This document shows, piece by piece, positions 17,680 through 25,982 of a stretch of DNA of 42,583 nt. The notes under the pieces were generated by a model that saw only the letters and a list, made by a program, of their open reading frames with translations, had not been told where the DNA came from and searched no databases. Numbering within the stretch: the first letter of the stretch is position 1; every line of letters begins with the position of its first letter. The translations under genes were made by a program, and so were the position numbers. The DNA lies in assembly GCF_900155435.1 (NCBI RefSeq), contig NZ_LT700212.1:2336058-2378640 (forward strand), written 5' to 3'. The stretch is from Actinomyces provencensis (GTDB lineage Bacteria > Actinomycetota > Actinomycetes > Actinomycetales > Actinomycetaceae).

Positions 17680-17775
17680 TGAGCTCCTCGGGCCCTGGAC
17701 CACTGGCCTTCTGAGCTCCTCGGGCCCTGGACCACTGGACTCCTGAGCTCCTCGGGCCCTGGACCACTGGACTCC
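17680..17775. repeat. 32-bp tandem repeat, three full copies plus partial flanks
   Basis: The unit begins TGAGCTCCTCGGGCCCTGGA and continues CCACTGGACTCC. Full copies start at 17680, 17712 and 17744, and a diverging partial copy starts at 17776. Fragments also precede it at 17663-17679. The unit contains GAGCTC and GGGCCC palindromes. It begins directly at the nrdF stop. Confidence 0.9.
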
Positions 17776-17933
17776 TGAGCTCCTCGGCTCCCGGGTTCCC
17801 GAGCTCCTGGACTCCGGACTCCTCCGGCTGCCGCCGCACGGCCCGCGCGGGCGCGCCAACGCCTCCGCCGCGCGCATCACAGTGTGAGGGTGGACACTGG
17901 CACGACCACGTCCGTCCCCACCGAGGAGGAGCG

Positions 17934-18167
17934 ATGCCGTACCCACGCATCGAGGACCTGCCCGACGCGGTCCGCAGGGTCCTGCCCAAGCACGCACAGG
18001 ACATCTACAAGGAGGCCTACGACAGCGCCTGGGAGCAGTACGCGGATCCCTCGAAGCGCAGGGGTTCCGAGGACCGGGAGGAGACGGCGCACCGTGTCGC
18101 CTGGGCCGCGGTGAAGGCCAAGTACCACAAGGGCGACGACGACAAGTGGCACCCGGGGTCCGACTGA
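17934..18167 (+). CDS. chaB: ChaB family protein
   Basis: A 77-residue small basic/acidic protein of the ChaB family. It begins MPYPRIEDLPDAVRRVLPKH, with the typical AQDIYKEAYDSAWEQY helix and the AHRVAWAAVKAKY segment. ChaB was named as a regulator of the ChaA cation antiporter in E. coli, but the function of actinobacterial members is not established. The ATG has a strong GAGGAGGAG SD. No chaA lies nearby. It is complete and of normal length. Confidence 0.92.
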   Translation: MPYPRIEDLPDAVRRVLPKHAQDIYKEAYDSAWEQYADPSKRRGSEDREETAHRVAWAAVKAKYHKGDDDKWHPGSD

Positions 18168-18312
18168 GCTGCCCCGTCCCGCCCTGCAGTGTCACGGGGT
18201 CCAGCCCGGACCTCCCCGGCACCGCGCGACCGACTGCGGGCCACCCATGACCCTGAGCACACGCACATGCACGACCACGGCCAGGGCCTTGACCACGAGC
18301 GCGACCACGAAC

Positions 18313-18390
18313 ACTGCCACTGCCACTGCCACTGCCACTGCCACTGCCACTGCCACTGCCACTGCCACTGCCACTGCCACTGCCACTGCC
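18313..18390. repeat. Hexanucleotide tandem repeat ACTGCC, 13 exact copies
   Basis: 78 bp of uninterrupted ACTGCC lie just upstream of the DUF1684 start. In the DUF1684 frame it reads Thr-Ala, in another plus frame His-Cys. Copy-number change would keep the frame but alter spacing or length. Confidence 0.97.
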
Positions 18391-18408
18391 ACGATGATGG
18401 GGATCGAG

Positions 18409-19389
18409 ATGAGCACACACTCCCAGGACGGACCTTCCGACGACCCGACCGGTCCACCGGATCCGCGGGAGGAATGGGCGAAGTGGCACGAGGGACGTGA
18501 GGAGGAGCTGCGCAGGCCCACCGGCTGGCTCTCCCTGACGTCCCTGACCTGGCTGGGTCCCGAACCCACGGGCGTGCCCGACTTCCCGGCCTCCTGGACC
18601 GCCCTGCCCCTGGAGGCCGGTGAGGACCAGGGTGTGGACGGAGCCGGGAGCAGGTCCGGGAGCGAGGGCGCCACCGGGACCGCCGCGAGCGCTGCGTCCT
18701 CCGCAGGTGCGGGAACCGGGAGCGTGTCCGGGAGCGAGGGTGGACCCTCCGGCGTGTTCCGCGTGAGGTTCGAACCCGGTCAGGACATCGGCTTCACCCG
18801 CGACGGCGTCGCCGTGGAAGGCCCCCAGGAGTGGGTGCTCGGACCCGGTGAGCAGGACATGTCCCTCGCGCGGGGCGACGTGACTGCCGAGGTCGCACGC
18901 CGCGGTGACGGTGTGTGCGTGCGGGTGCGCGATCCCCACGCCCCGACACGGACCGGTTTCACCGGCGTCCCCGTGTGGGACTTCGACCCGAGCTGGGTAC
19001 GTCCTGCGGCACTCACCCGCCTGGACACTCCTGTGGACCGGACGGTCCCGGGCGCCCAGGCCGGGAGGTCCACATCGCTGAGCGTCGCGGGCCGTGTGCA
19101 CGTCTCACTGCCCGATGGTTCATCGGTCGACCTGGACGTCGTGGGTTCCGGCGAGGACGAGTGGGGTGTCATCTTCCACGACCCGACCAACGGAACCGAG
19201 ACCTCCGGCTGGCGCAGGGCTCCCGTGAGGCCGACGGGGGACGCCACCGCAGAGGTCGACTTCAACCGCTCCGTCAACTTCCCCGCACACTTCACGCCCT
19301 ACGGGACCTGTCCCACCCCCATCGAGGGCAACGACGTACCGGTGCCCGTGCGCGCGGGCGAGAAGGCACCGGCACCCCCCGCACCGTGA
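18409..19389 (+). CDS. DUF1684 domain protein
   Basis: A protein of about 326 residues. The N-terminal part EEWAKWHEGREEELRRPTGW leads into SLTSLTWLG. The C-terminal signature is DFNRSVNFPAHFTPYGTCP followed by VRAGEK, the hallmark of DUF1684. The biochemical function is unknown. A Gly/Ser/Ala-rich insertion lies at about residues 80-112. The start is uncertain: ATGs at 18394, 18397 and 18409 are in frame with only weak G-rich SDs. The frame remains open upstream through the 13-copy hexanucleotide repeat, which would add a (Thr-Ala)n tail if translation began near 18247. Confidence 0.83.
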   Translation: MSTHSQDGPSDDPTGPPDPREEWAKWHEGREEELRRPTGWLSLTSLTWLGPEPTGVPDFPASWTALPLEAGEDQGVDGAGSRSGSEGATGTAASAASSAGAGTGSVSGSEGGPSGVFRVRFEPGQDIGFTRDGVAVEGPQEWVLGPGEQDMSLARGDVTAEVARRGDGVCVRVRDPHAPTRTGFTGVPVWDFDPSWVRPAALTRLDTPVDRTVPGAQAGRSTSLSVAGRVHVSLPDGSSVDLDVVGSGEDEWGVIFHDPTNGTETSGWRRAPVRPTGDATAEVDFNRSVNFPAHFTPYGTCPTPIEGNDVPVPVRAGEKAPAPPAP

Positions 19390-19604
19390 CGTCGGTGCTG
19401 CTCACCCACTGTCGGGAGGACCGCAGCACCGCGCGTGGCACCGGGTCGGCCCGGGACCCACACGACCACCTGCCACACCTCCCGTTCGCACTGCACACCG
19501 ACCTCCGCGTCCACCGCCGTCCCCAGCCCGGGAAGAGGACTTGCGACCCCAGCGTCCGTCCCCTCCCTCCGACCCCATCCCCCAACCCAGGAAGAGGAAG
19601 CACC

Positions 19605-19922
19605 ATGTTCGCCGTCACCACCCCCACCATCGAGGGACAACCGATCCGCCAGTACATCGGACTGGTCTCCGGGGAGACCATCGCCGGAGTCAACATGTTC
19701 AAGGACATCGGGGCCGGGTTCCGCAACCTCGTCGGTGGGCGTTCCACCGCCTACGAGCAGGAGCTCCAGCAGGCCTACTCCACCGCCGTCAATGAGATGT
19801 GCCAGCGGGCCGAGGCCATGGGCGCCAATGCGGTCGTCGGCGTGCGCGTGGACTACTTCACCCTGGGCAGCGACAACGGGATGCTGGCAGCCGTGGCCAA
19901 CGGGACCGCCGTCCTGGTCTGA
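19605..19922 (+). CDS. YbjQ/UPF0145 family protein
   Basis: A 105-residue protein of the YbjQ (UPF0145, heavy-metal-binding-like) family. It has the typical TTPTIEGQPIRQYIGLVSGE, RNLVGGRSTAYEQEL and GANAVVGVRVDY segments. Members form a pentameric dodecin-like fold, but no activity is established. The ATG has AGGAAGAGGAAG upstream. It converges on jetD with only 48 bp between the stops. Confidence 0.93.
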   Translation: MFAVTTPTIEGQPIRQYIGLVSGETIAGVNMFKDIGAGFRNLVGGRSTAYEQELQQAYSTAVNEMCQRAEAMGANAVVGVRVDYFTLGSDNGMLAAVANGTAVLV

Positions 19923-19952
19923 GGTGCAGGGCAACGCACGCGGCGTGCAGCA

Positions 19953-19978
19953 AGGACTCCGGGGCCCCGTTCAGTCCT
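19953..19978. terminator. Possible hairpin between ybjQ-like gene and jetD
   Basis: AGGACT and AGTCCT flank a GC-rich loop containing GGGGCCCC. It overlaps the jetD stop. This is weak evidence for a shared terminator. Confidence 0.3.
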
Positions 19979-21410
19979 CCGTGGTCGGGTTCCGAAGATC
20001 GGCGAGGGCGTCGCCCAGTCGCCGGGCGACCCAGGGCCAGGCGAGCCGTTCCTGCTCCAGACGCAGACCACCGAGCTCGCGCAGTCGGGCCAGCGCCAGC
20101 CACTCCCCCTCGGTGAGCGCGCCCAGCTCGATCCCTCCGGTGTTCGGGTCCGGAACTGCGAGTCCGAGGTGTTCGTCCAGGGTGGCGACATCCATCAGCA
20201 CCGAGACCACCCTCGGGTGGTGGTGGCGCAGCCTGTTGAGGATCGCGAACCCGTCCACGTCAAGATCACCCCAGTAGAGGACGGGCAGGTCCCGCGCCCA
20301 GGCGAGGTGGTGCAGCTCCGAGACCGCGTACCCACCCCCGTGCAGTGCCACCACTCCGGGAAGGTCTGGCAGAGCAACGATCGACTGTCTGTTCTCGCAG
20401 ACCAGGAGCACCTCGGGACGCGGGGCGTCCTGCGCGTGCGGCCCCGGGGCTGATGGTCCCGGGCCGGGTCCCGCCGCGACCGGCGCTGCGGGCACGGCCC
20501 ACAGGTGGGCCAGCTCGGTGACGTCGAGGCGCACGTGGCGCAGGCCGGGCAACCCCGGTCCGGGACCTCGACCGGGACGGAGCTGCGGGTCGAGCACCAC
20601 GACGTCCCGGGCCTCCGCCTCACGCCTCAGACCCAGGTCGTCCCCACCCTCCAGGTCCCGGAGCCGCCGCAGGGCTGCCACCAGCACGGACACGAGCCGA
20701 CGGTGACGCTCCAACCACTTCGTGTCCATCCCCTCCACCGGTACCTGGCGCAGCAGCAGACCCGAACCCGGGTGGGTGACGACCCAGTCGACCACCCGCA
20801 GCGAGCGATCGAAGTCGGCGTCCTCGCACGCCCGGAGGTCTGCGAGGCACGAGCCGACCGCATGGGCCAGGACCTGCCGCGGCGCGGGTCCGATCCCGTC
20901 TCCACCCCCTGTCCCGACACCGGCTTCGCTCCCGGTGCCGGTCCCGGCCCCGGCCCCGGCCCCGGTCCGGGGGGACACCGGTCCCCCGCGACCCGCACCC
21001 GCTCCGTCGGACTCCTCCGCATCCGGCACCCACCGCCGGACCAGTTCCTCGATCCGGGCAGAGAGCAGGCGCCAGTCGGTGTCCTGACCGGCCAGACGGG
21101 CGACGGCCGCAGGACCCTCGACCCCGACACGCACCGGTAGCGCCTGGATCCCGAACCCGGCCCATCGTCGCTCCTCCCAGGTCACTGACCAGGGCAACGA
21201 GCCAGCGGTCGCCCTCGTCCACGACCCGATCCACGCAGCAACTGCCGTGGCGTCATCGCGCGCCACACGTGCGGTGGGAGGGTCCAGCGGCAGTGAGACC
21301 CGCACGCCGACACCCGTCCCGGACTGTGGCGGAGGCAGGGCCAGCCACGACACCACGGAGCGTCGGTAGCGGGTGCGGAGGGCCGTGCGGACATCCTCAG
21401 GAGTGCGCAT
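19971..21410 (-). CDS. jetD: Wadjet JetD, Toprim-type nuclease subunit (DUF3322/DUF2220)
   Basis: A 479-residue nuclease of the type I Wadjet anti-plasmid system. The N-terminal DUF3322 arm carries conserved Trp/Arg blocks (RYRRSVVSW, EERRWAGFGIQALPVRV). The C-terminal DUF2220 is a topoisomerase-VI-A-like Toprim domain: Glu339 in LLVCENRQS and the Asp pair 382/384 in YWGDLDVDGF give the metal site that cuts DNA. A Gly/Thr/Ala-rich insertion of about 40 residues sits near 150-190. The ATG at 21410 overlaps the jetC stop by 14 nt (ATGCGCACTCCTGA), so it is translationally coupled. It is the last gene of jetABCD. Confidence 0.93.
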   Translation of the reverse strand: MRTPEDVRTALRTRYRRSVVSWLALPPPQSGTGVGVRVSLPLDPPTARVARDDATAVAAWIGSWTRATAGSLPWSVTWEERRWAGFGIQALPVRVGVEGPAAVARLAGQDTDWRLLSARIEELVRRWVPDAEESDGAGAGRGGPVSPRTGAGAGAGTGTGSEAGVGTGGGDGIGPAPRQVLAHAVGSCLADLRACEDADFDRSLRVVDWVVTHPGSGLLLRQVPVEGMDTKWLERHRRLVSVLVAALRRLRDLEGGDDLGLRREAEARDVVVLDPQLRPGRGPGPGLPGLRHVRLDVTELAHLWAVPAAPVAAGPGPGPSAPGPHAQDAPRPEVLLVCENRQSIVALPDLPGVVALHGGGYAVSELHHLAWARDLPVLYWGDLDVDGFAILNRLRHHHPRVVSVLMDVATLDEHLGLAVPDPNTGGIELGALTEGEWLALARLRELGGLRLEQERLAWPWVARRLGDALADLRNPTTED

Positions 21411-24400
21411 CGGCACCCCCATCGGCTCCATCGCCCGTGGGGGACGGGTCTGACTCCACGGCCACCGTCCCGTCCGCGCCACCCTCGCGACCCGGGTCCG
21501 GTCCCCCGACGACCCCCCGGGGGTGCCCGGCGACGCCATGTCCCGTGGGCTGACCCGTCTCCCCGTCCGAGCCGCCCGCACCGGCCTCCTCAAGCTCCTC
21601 GAAACGGATGGAGCTGAGGGTGGAGGCGGCGCCGGACACGTTCGACACCATGGCGGCTCCCCCGACGTAGTGCTCGATCGTCTGGAGCATCTTCAGCGGT
21701 GTGGCCAGCAGCAGCTGGAACTGGAAGGTCCGGAAGACCCCCAGTCCCGCCCTCGTGAAGTTGACGTCGGTCTTGTCGAAGGCCTCGTCCAGGGCCACCG
21801 TCCCGTAGCGGGGCACCAGGGATCCGGCGTCGGCCAGCTGGTAGCGCAACGCCGCCGCCAGGCAGAAGGTCACCAGCTTCTGGCCCTGCCCGCCCGACCT
21901 CCCGCCACTGCCCTGGTAGACATCGGTCTGGTTTCCCTCGGCGTCACGTTCGACGGCGATGAAGGTCATGTGCAGGCGCGTGTCCAGGACGCGGGCACGC
22001 CACTGGCGGTCGGTGGGCAACGTCGAACCGAGCCTCTGCAGCAGGTCGTCCATACGGGCGAAACGCTCCTCGGCGTGGGCCTCGGTCTCCGTGGAGGAGT
22101 TGAAAGCCCCCTCCGTGACGGAGCGCAGGGCATCCACGAAGTCACGGACCTCACCGGAGTGGACGCTTCTGGCCTCCAGACGCAGGAATCGCCCCCGCTC
22201 GCGGTCGAAGGGGGTCTGGGCCAGTGACTCGTTCACGGGCGCGATCCTCTTGACCACCTCCTCCGACGCCCTCCCGATCTGCCAGTTGAGGGCCGCCAGG
22301 TTCTGCTGTGACTGTTCACTGAGCAACCTGCGGAAACGCTCCTCGAACTCGGGCAGGCGATCGGTCTGGAGGCGGTCCAGGACGGCCAGGAAGTCCGGTG
22401 TCCCCGTGACCTCGACGACCAGGTCGGCGGAGTGGCCGGGCCACCGCTGCGTGTAGGCCACCTGGGCGCGCTGGATGACGTTCTCCGCCGCCGTCACCTG
22501 CCCCTGTGAGCTGCGGACCTCCGTCTGGAGCTCTTGACGCACGACCTCCACCAGGGTCGCGATCCTCTCCCGGTTGACGGTACGGGCGTGCGCCCGCACA
22601 CGCGCCTGCAGGTCGGCCTCCAGGTCGGGGTCGCGCTCGACCGCGTCCAGGGTGACCCGCGCCTCCGCGATCGCTGCCTCGCAGGCGGCACGACGGTTCT
22701 GCAGTGCCCCCTGCTGTGTTGCGAGGTCCTGACCGTCGCGGACGAGGGCGGCGCGCACCTCCTCCAGACGGGCGACCTCCAGGCGCAGCGGTTCCAGGTC
22801 GGCGTGGGAGCGCATGACGAGGTCGAGGTGCTCACGCGCCCGGTCGAGTCCACGGGCGGCACCCTCGACATCGATCCCGTCCCACGGCGTGCGTGCGACC
22901 TGGTCCAGAGTGAGGATGCGGTCCTGGCGCGCCACCGTCTGGGCATCGATGGCGTCGATCTCCCGCTGGGCGGTGGCGCCCCGCTCACGCACCCGCTCCA
23001 GTTCGGCGCGCAGCTGGTCGACCAGCAGCGCGTTGTCGGTGCCGATCACCCAGCGTGACTCGTCCTCGATGCGGAAGCTGTCGTCCTTGACGTGACGGCG
23101 ACGGTCGCGGACCAAGCCGTGACGGGTGAGTGCACGCTCGTGGTCGCCCAGGTCGGAGGCGTCCTCGACACAGACGTGCGGGAAGCGGCGGGCGAGCTGG
23201 CGGAGCATCCAGTGCTCGAATCTCCCCTGTGCCACCGTGAGCTTGCGGGCGGCCGAGCCCACGTCGGTCCGGGCGACCTCGCCCCCGGTGAGGTCCGCAC
23301 GCTCGAAGGCGAGCCGGAGACCGAGGTGGTGCCGGTCCACCCAGGAGGCCACCGGTGCGAACAGCTCCTCGGGGACGACCAGGGTACGGGCGAAGCCACC
23401 CATCAGTCGCTCCAGGGCTCCCGCCCAGGAACGGTCGGAGATGTCGGCCAGCTCCCCGGCGAAGGGGAGACCTCCCGGGGGGACCCCGATCTCGGAGGCG
23501 AGCGCGTCACGCACGCCCGCCAACCGGGCAGGGATCCGGGTGCGCCGCCGGGACAGCGAGCGGATCTCCTCCTCCAGTCGCGTGCCTTCAGTGCGGGCAG
23601 CCATGCGCCGACCCATCGGATCGTCGAACCTGCCCGAGTCCCTGACGTCGCCCAGCTCCGCGCGCTCCCTGCGTGCCAGGTCCACGACCCGGGCATGCTC
23701 CTCACGTGAGCCGGGCGACTGGGCGTCGAGCCGGTCCAGGAGTGCCTGGAACGCACCCCGCGCCTCCTCGACTTCCGCCAGGTGCTCCTGCTGGGTGCGC
23801 ACATCGGAATGGGCCCGCTCGATCTCGCCTCCGCCCTGCTCGAAAAGGCTGCTGCGCGCTGCCTCGAGCTCCTGGTCATTGGCCCGGGCACCTGCCTCCT
23901 GGTCCTCCTGCAGGGCGGAGATCCTCCGCTGCTGGGCCAGGACCTCGTCGAGTTCCCGACTGGCGTCACGCTCGGTGACCACGGCCTGGAGGATCGGGAG
24001 ATGTGCCAGGCCCTTCTCCGCCGCGTCCCTGCGCTCCAGGGCACGCGTGCGTGCCTGCCACGTCTGGCGCAGGGGAGCGAGGACGTCGACCTGGTCGCGC
24101 GCGTCCAGGACCGTCTCGTGCGCGGTGCGCAACTCGACGAACTGCTCGACGGCCGTGTCGGCCAGTCCGAAGGTGCTGGGCTCGTCGAGCATGAAATCTC
24201 GCAGCAGGGCATCCAGGGAGCGCAGGCTCTTGGCGGACATGGCCCGGTGGAGCAGCTTGAGGGCCGTGGTGGACCCGATGCCGAGACGGCGCCTCAGGCG
24301 GGGTCCGAATCCCCTGTAGGTCTGCTCGACCACTGCCCCCGGGAAGGCGGCCCTGAGACGTCGCTGGTCGATGCCACCCGCGATCACGGGTCGCCACTCG

Positions 24401-25107
24401 GCCAGGTCGACCTCGTCGTCCAGGAGGACGAAGGCCGTGCGCAGGTCCTGGGCCTGCAGCGAGCGTCCCCTCACGTGGAAGACGCGCACGGCACTGGCGA
24501 CCTCTCCCCGTCCGTCCTCCCAGGTCATGGCGATGGCCGAGCAGGTCGGTCCCTCGCGCAGGTAGGCGGTGTGGATCTCCTGGGTCTCGGCGTCGGTGAG
24601 GCGACGGTGCGCGCCGCGGACGTAGGACATGGGGGTCCGGTCGCGGTCACCTCCGACGGCATCGGTGGCGGCGGCGTTGAAGTGGGCTTCGGCGGGAGGG
24701 ACCATCACGGCGGAGATGGCGTCCAGCAGGGAGGACTTCCCGGATCCGGACTCCCCCGTGAGCAGCAACCCCCGACGCGGGACGGGAAGGTCGTGGTGTC
24801 CGGAGAAGGTGCCCCAGTCCAGGACCTGGAGGCGTGCGAGCCGCCACTGCCCGGCGGCATCGATCCCACCGGCCCCGACCCCACGGACCGCGGTTCCCCC
24901 GCCGGGAGCTCCACGGCCTCCTCCGCGGCCACGTCCCCGGGCTCCTGCACCCTCCACGGCCTCCGCGCCACCTCCGGCCCGTCCTCCCGCGTCAGCACTG
25001 CCGACGGCCTCCGTGCCGGCACCCGACCCTGCGTCGATGTCGAACAGTGTCGCCTCGCTCGTCCCCATGCTCCTGTGCCCTCCCTGCAACCCCGGGTGCT
25101 CCTGCAC
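21397..25107 (-). CDS. jetC: Wadjet JetC, SMC-like ATPase
   Basis: A 1236-residue SMC-family ATPase, the motor of Wadjet, which extrudes DNA loops with JetA and JetB. Walker A GESGSGKSS is at about 118-126, after QWRLARLQVLDWGTFSG. Two long coiled-coil arms flank a hinge. The C-terminal head has the signature GRSGGQGQKLVTF and Walker B VALDEAFDK. An extra Gly/Ala/Arg-rich stretch (about 27-85) and a low-complexity tail are unusual. The GTG at 25107 has AGGAGGT 10 nt upstream, inside the end of jetB; an ATG at 25068 with GGGAGG is the alternative. It overlaps jetD by 14 nt. Confidence 0.95.
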   Translation of the reverse strand: MQEHPGLQGGHRSMGTSEATLFDIDAGSGAGTEAVGSADAGGRAGGGAEAVEGAGARGRGRGGGRGAPGGGTAVRGVGAGGIDAAGQWRLARLQVLDWGTFSGHHDLPVPRRGLLLTGESGSGKSSLLDAISAVMVPPAEAHFNAAATDAVGGDRDRTPMSYVRGAHRRLTDAETQEIHTAYLREGPTCSAIAMTWEDGRGEVASAVRVFHVRGRSLQAQDLRTAFVLLDDEVDLAEWRPVIAGGIDQRRLRAAFPGAVVEQTYRGFGPRLRRRLGIGSTTALKLLHRAMSAKSLRSLDALLRDFMLDEPSTFGLADTAVEQFVELRTAHETVLDARDQVDVLAPLRQTWQARTRALERRDAAEKGLAHLPILQAVVTERDASRELDEVLAQQRRISALQEDQEAGARANDQELEAARSSLFEQGGGEIERAHSDVRTQQEHLAEVEEARGAFQALLDRLDAQSPGSREEHARVVDLARRERAELGDVRDSGRFDDPMGRRMAARTEGTRLEEEIRSLSRRRTRIPARLAGVRDALASEIGVPPGGLPFAGELADISDRSWAGALERLMGGFARTLVVPEELFAPVASWVDRHHLGLRLAFERADLTGGEVARTDVGSAARKLTVAQGRFEHWMLRQLARRFPHVCVEDASDLGDHERALTRHGLVRDRRRHVKDDSFRIEDESRWVIGTDNALLVDQLRAELERVRERGATAQREIDAIDAQTVARQDRILTLDQVARTPWDGIDVEGAARGLDRAREHLDLVMRSHADLEPLRLEVARLEEVRAALVRDGQDLATQQGALQNRRAACEAAIAEARVTLDAVERDPDLEADLQARVRAHARTVNRERIATLVEVVRQELQTEVRSSQGQVTAAENVIQRAQVAYTQRWPGHSADLVVEVTGTPDFLAVLDRLQTDRLPEFEERFRRLLSEQSQQNLAALNWQIGRASEEVVKRIAPVNESLAQTPFDRERGRFLRLEARSVHSGEVRDFVDALRSVTEGAFNSSTETEAHAEERFARMDDLLQRLGSTLPTDRQWRARVLDTRLHMTFIAVERDAEGNQTDVYQGSGGRSGGQGQKLVTFCLAAALRYQLADAGSLVPRYGTVALDEAFDKTDVNFTRAGLGVFRTFQFQLLLATPLKMLQTIEHYVGGAAMVSNVSGAASTLSSIRFEELEEAGAGGSDGETGQPTGHGVAGHPRGVVGGPDPGREGGADGTVAVESDPSPTGDGADGGADAHS

Positions 25108-25112
25108 GCTGC

Positions 25113-25982
25113 TCAGACCTCCTCGCGGTCCCGGGTGTCCCCGCCCCCGCCGGAGACCCCGTCGCCACCGTCATCCGCATCGGCACCGTCATCCACGTCG
25201 GGCGCGCCGTCCGGGCCCTCCAGACCTGTGGTCACTCCCCCGTGTTCGAGGGCAGCGCGGTACTCGCCCTCGAGGCCACTCACGACTTCGGGGGTGATGA
25301 TGAGGCCCAGGATCGCCATGATCTCGAACCGGTCCGTGGTGTCGGTCTTGTCGAGGATCGCGTACTCCTTCATCCGCTTGACGGAGGCCCGCGCACGCTT
25401 GGCCACCAGCGCGCGGTCCGTGTCGCCGGGAGCACGGTACTGGGCGATGTGGTCCACGATCTCCTCCATGCTGACGAAGGCCCGCTCCCCCTGGGCGGAG
25501 GCCCGCAGGAGGAGGTGGCGCAGGTGCAGCAACAGGGCGGTGTCCACGAAGGACAGGGTGGTGCGCCGCATCATGGCTGGCACGGGCTCGTCCTCTGCCC
25601 GGGCGTTGCGCGCGAAGGCGATCTCATTGTCCGTGTCGATGGCCAGTTCCAGGAACAGGTCGGCCAGGCGGGAGCGCACCACCGCCTCGTGCGCGACCAG
25701 TGTCGCCCAGAGATTGGGAGTGCGCTGCTGGGAGACGTAGGGGCCACGCACCAGCTGGACGAGCACCCGACGGACCTCACCGGGCAGTTCCCCCGTGTCG
25801 CCGGGCCACAGCCCCGTCTCCCCGCCGGGTCGCCCACCCTCCCACGCACCCCCTCCCTCCTCCGGTACCGGGGAACGGCGGCTCCCCGCGTGCCGCGCTC
25901 CGCCCGCCGGGGCGTCCCCGTCGACGAGGGCGGCGCCGCCCTCGTCAGTCGGCTCGGCGGGGAACGACTCAGGTCCACTCAT
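25113..25982 (-). CDS. jetB: Wadjet JetB (DUF4194), small accessory subunit
   Basis: A 289-residue MukE/ScpB-like subunit that bridges JetA and the JetC heads. The DUF4194 region spans about 65-235 (VRRVLVQLVRGPYVSQQRTPNLW, split around QLVRG, then AIDTDNEIAFARN, IVDHIAQYR and KRMKEYAIL). The first 60 residues and the acidic tail are low complexity. The ATG at 25982 has an ideal SD (GAGGAGGTTCCCG) and overlaps the jetA stop by 14 nt (ATGAGTGGACCTGA). The N-terminal coding part contains a perfect 24-bp palindrome (25923-25946). The jetC start follows at once. Confidence 0.92.
   Translation of the reverse strand: MSGPESFPAEPTDEGGAALVDGDAPAGGARHAGSRRSPVPEEGGGAWEGGRPGGETGLWPGDTGELPGEVRRVLVQLVRGPYVSQQRTPNLWATLVAHEAVVRSRLADLFLELAIDTDNEIAFARNARAEDEPVPAMMRRTTLSFVDTALLLHLRHLLLRASAQGERAFVSMEEIVDHIAQYRAPGDTDRALVAKRARASVKRMKEYAILDKTDTTDRFEIMAILGLIITPEVVSGLEGEYRAALEHGGVTTGLEGPDGAPDVDDGADADDGGDGVSGGGGDTRDREEV
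25923..25946. repeat. Perfect 24-bp palindrome inside jetB
   Basis: GACGAGGGCGGC followed directly by its reverse complement. In jetB it encodes DEGGAALV. The half-site equals the core of the dispersed repeat at 31313 and 42512. Confidence 0.9.

Noticed and set aside
17680-17800. CRISPR array
   Set aside because: The 32-bp units are directly adjacent, with no spacers, and no cas genes are in the window.
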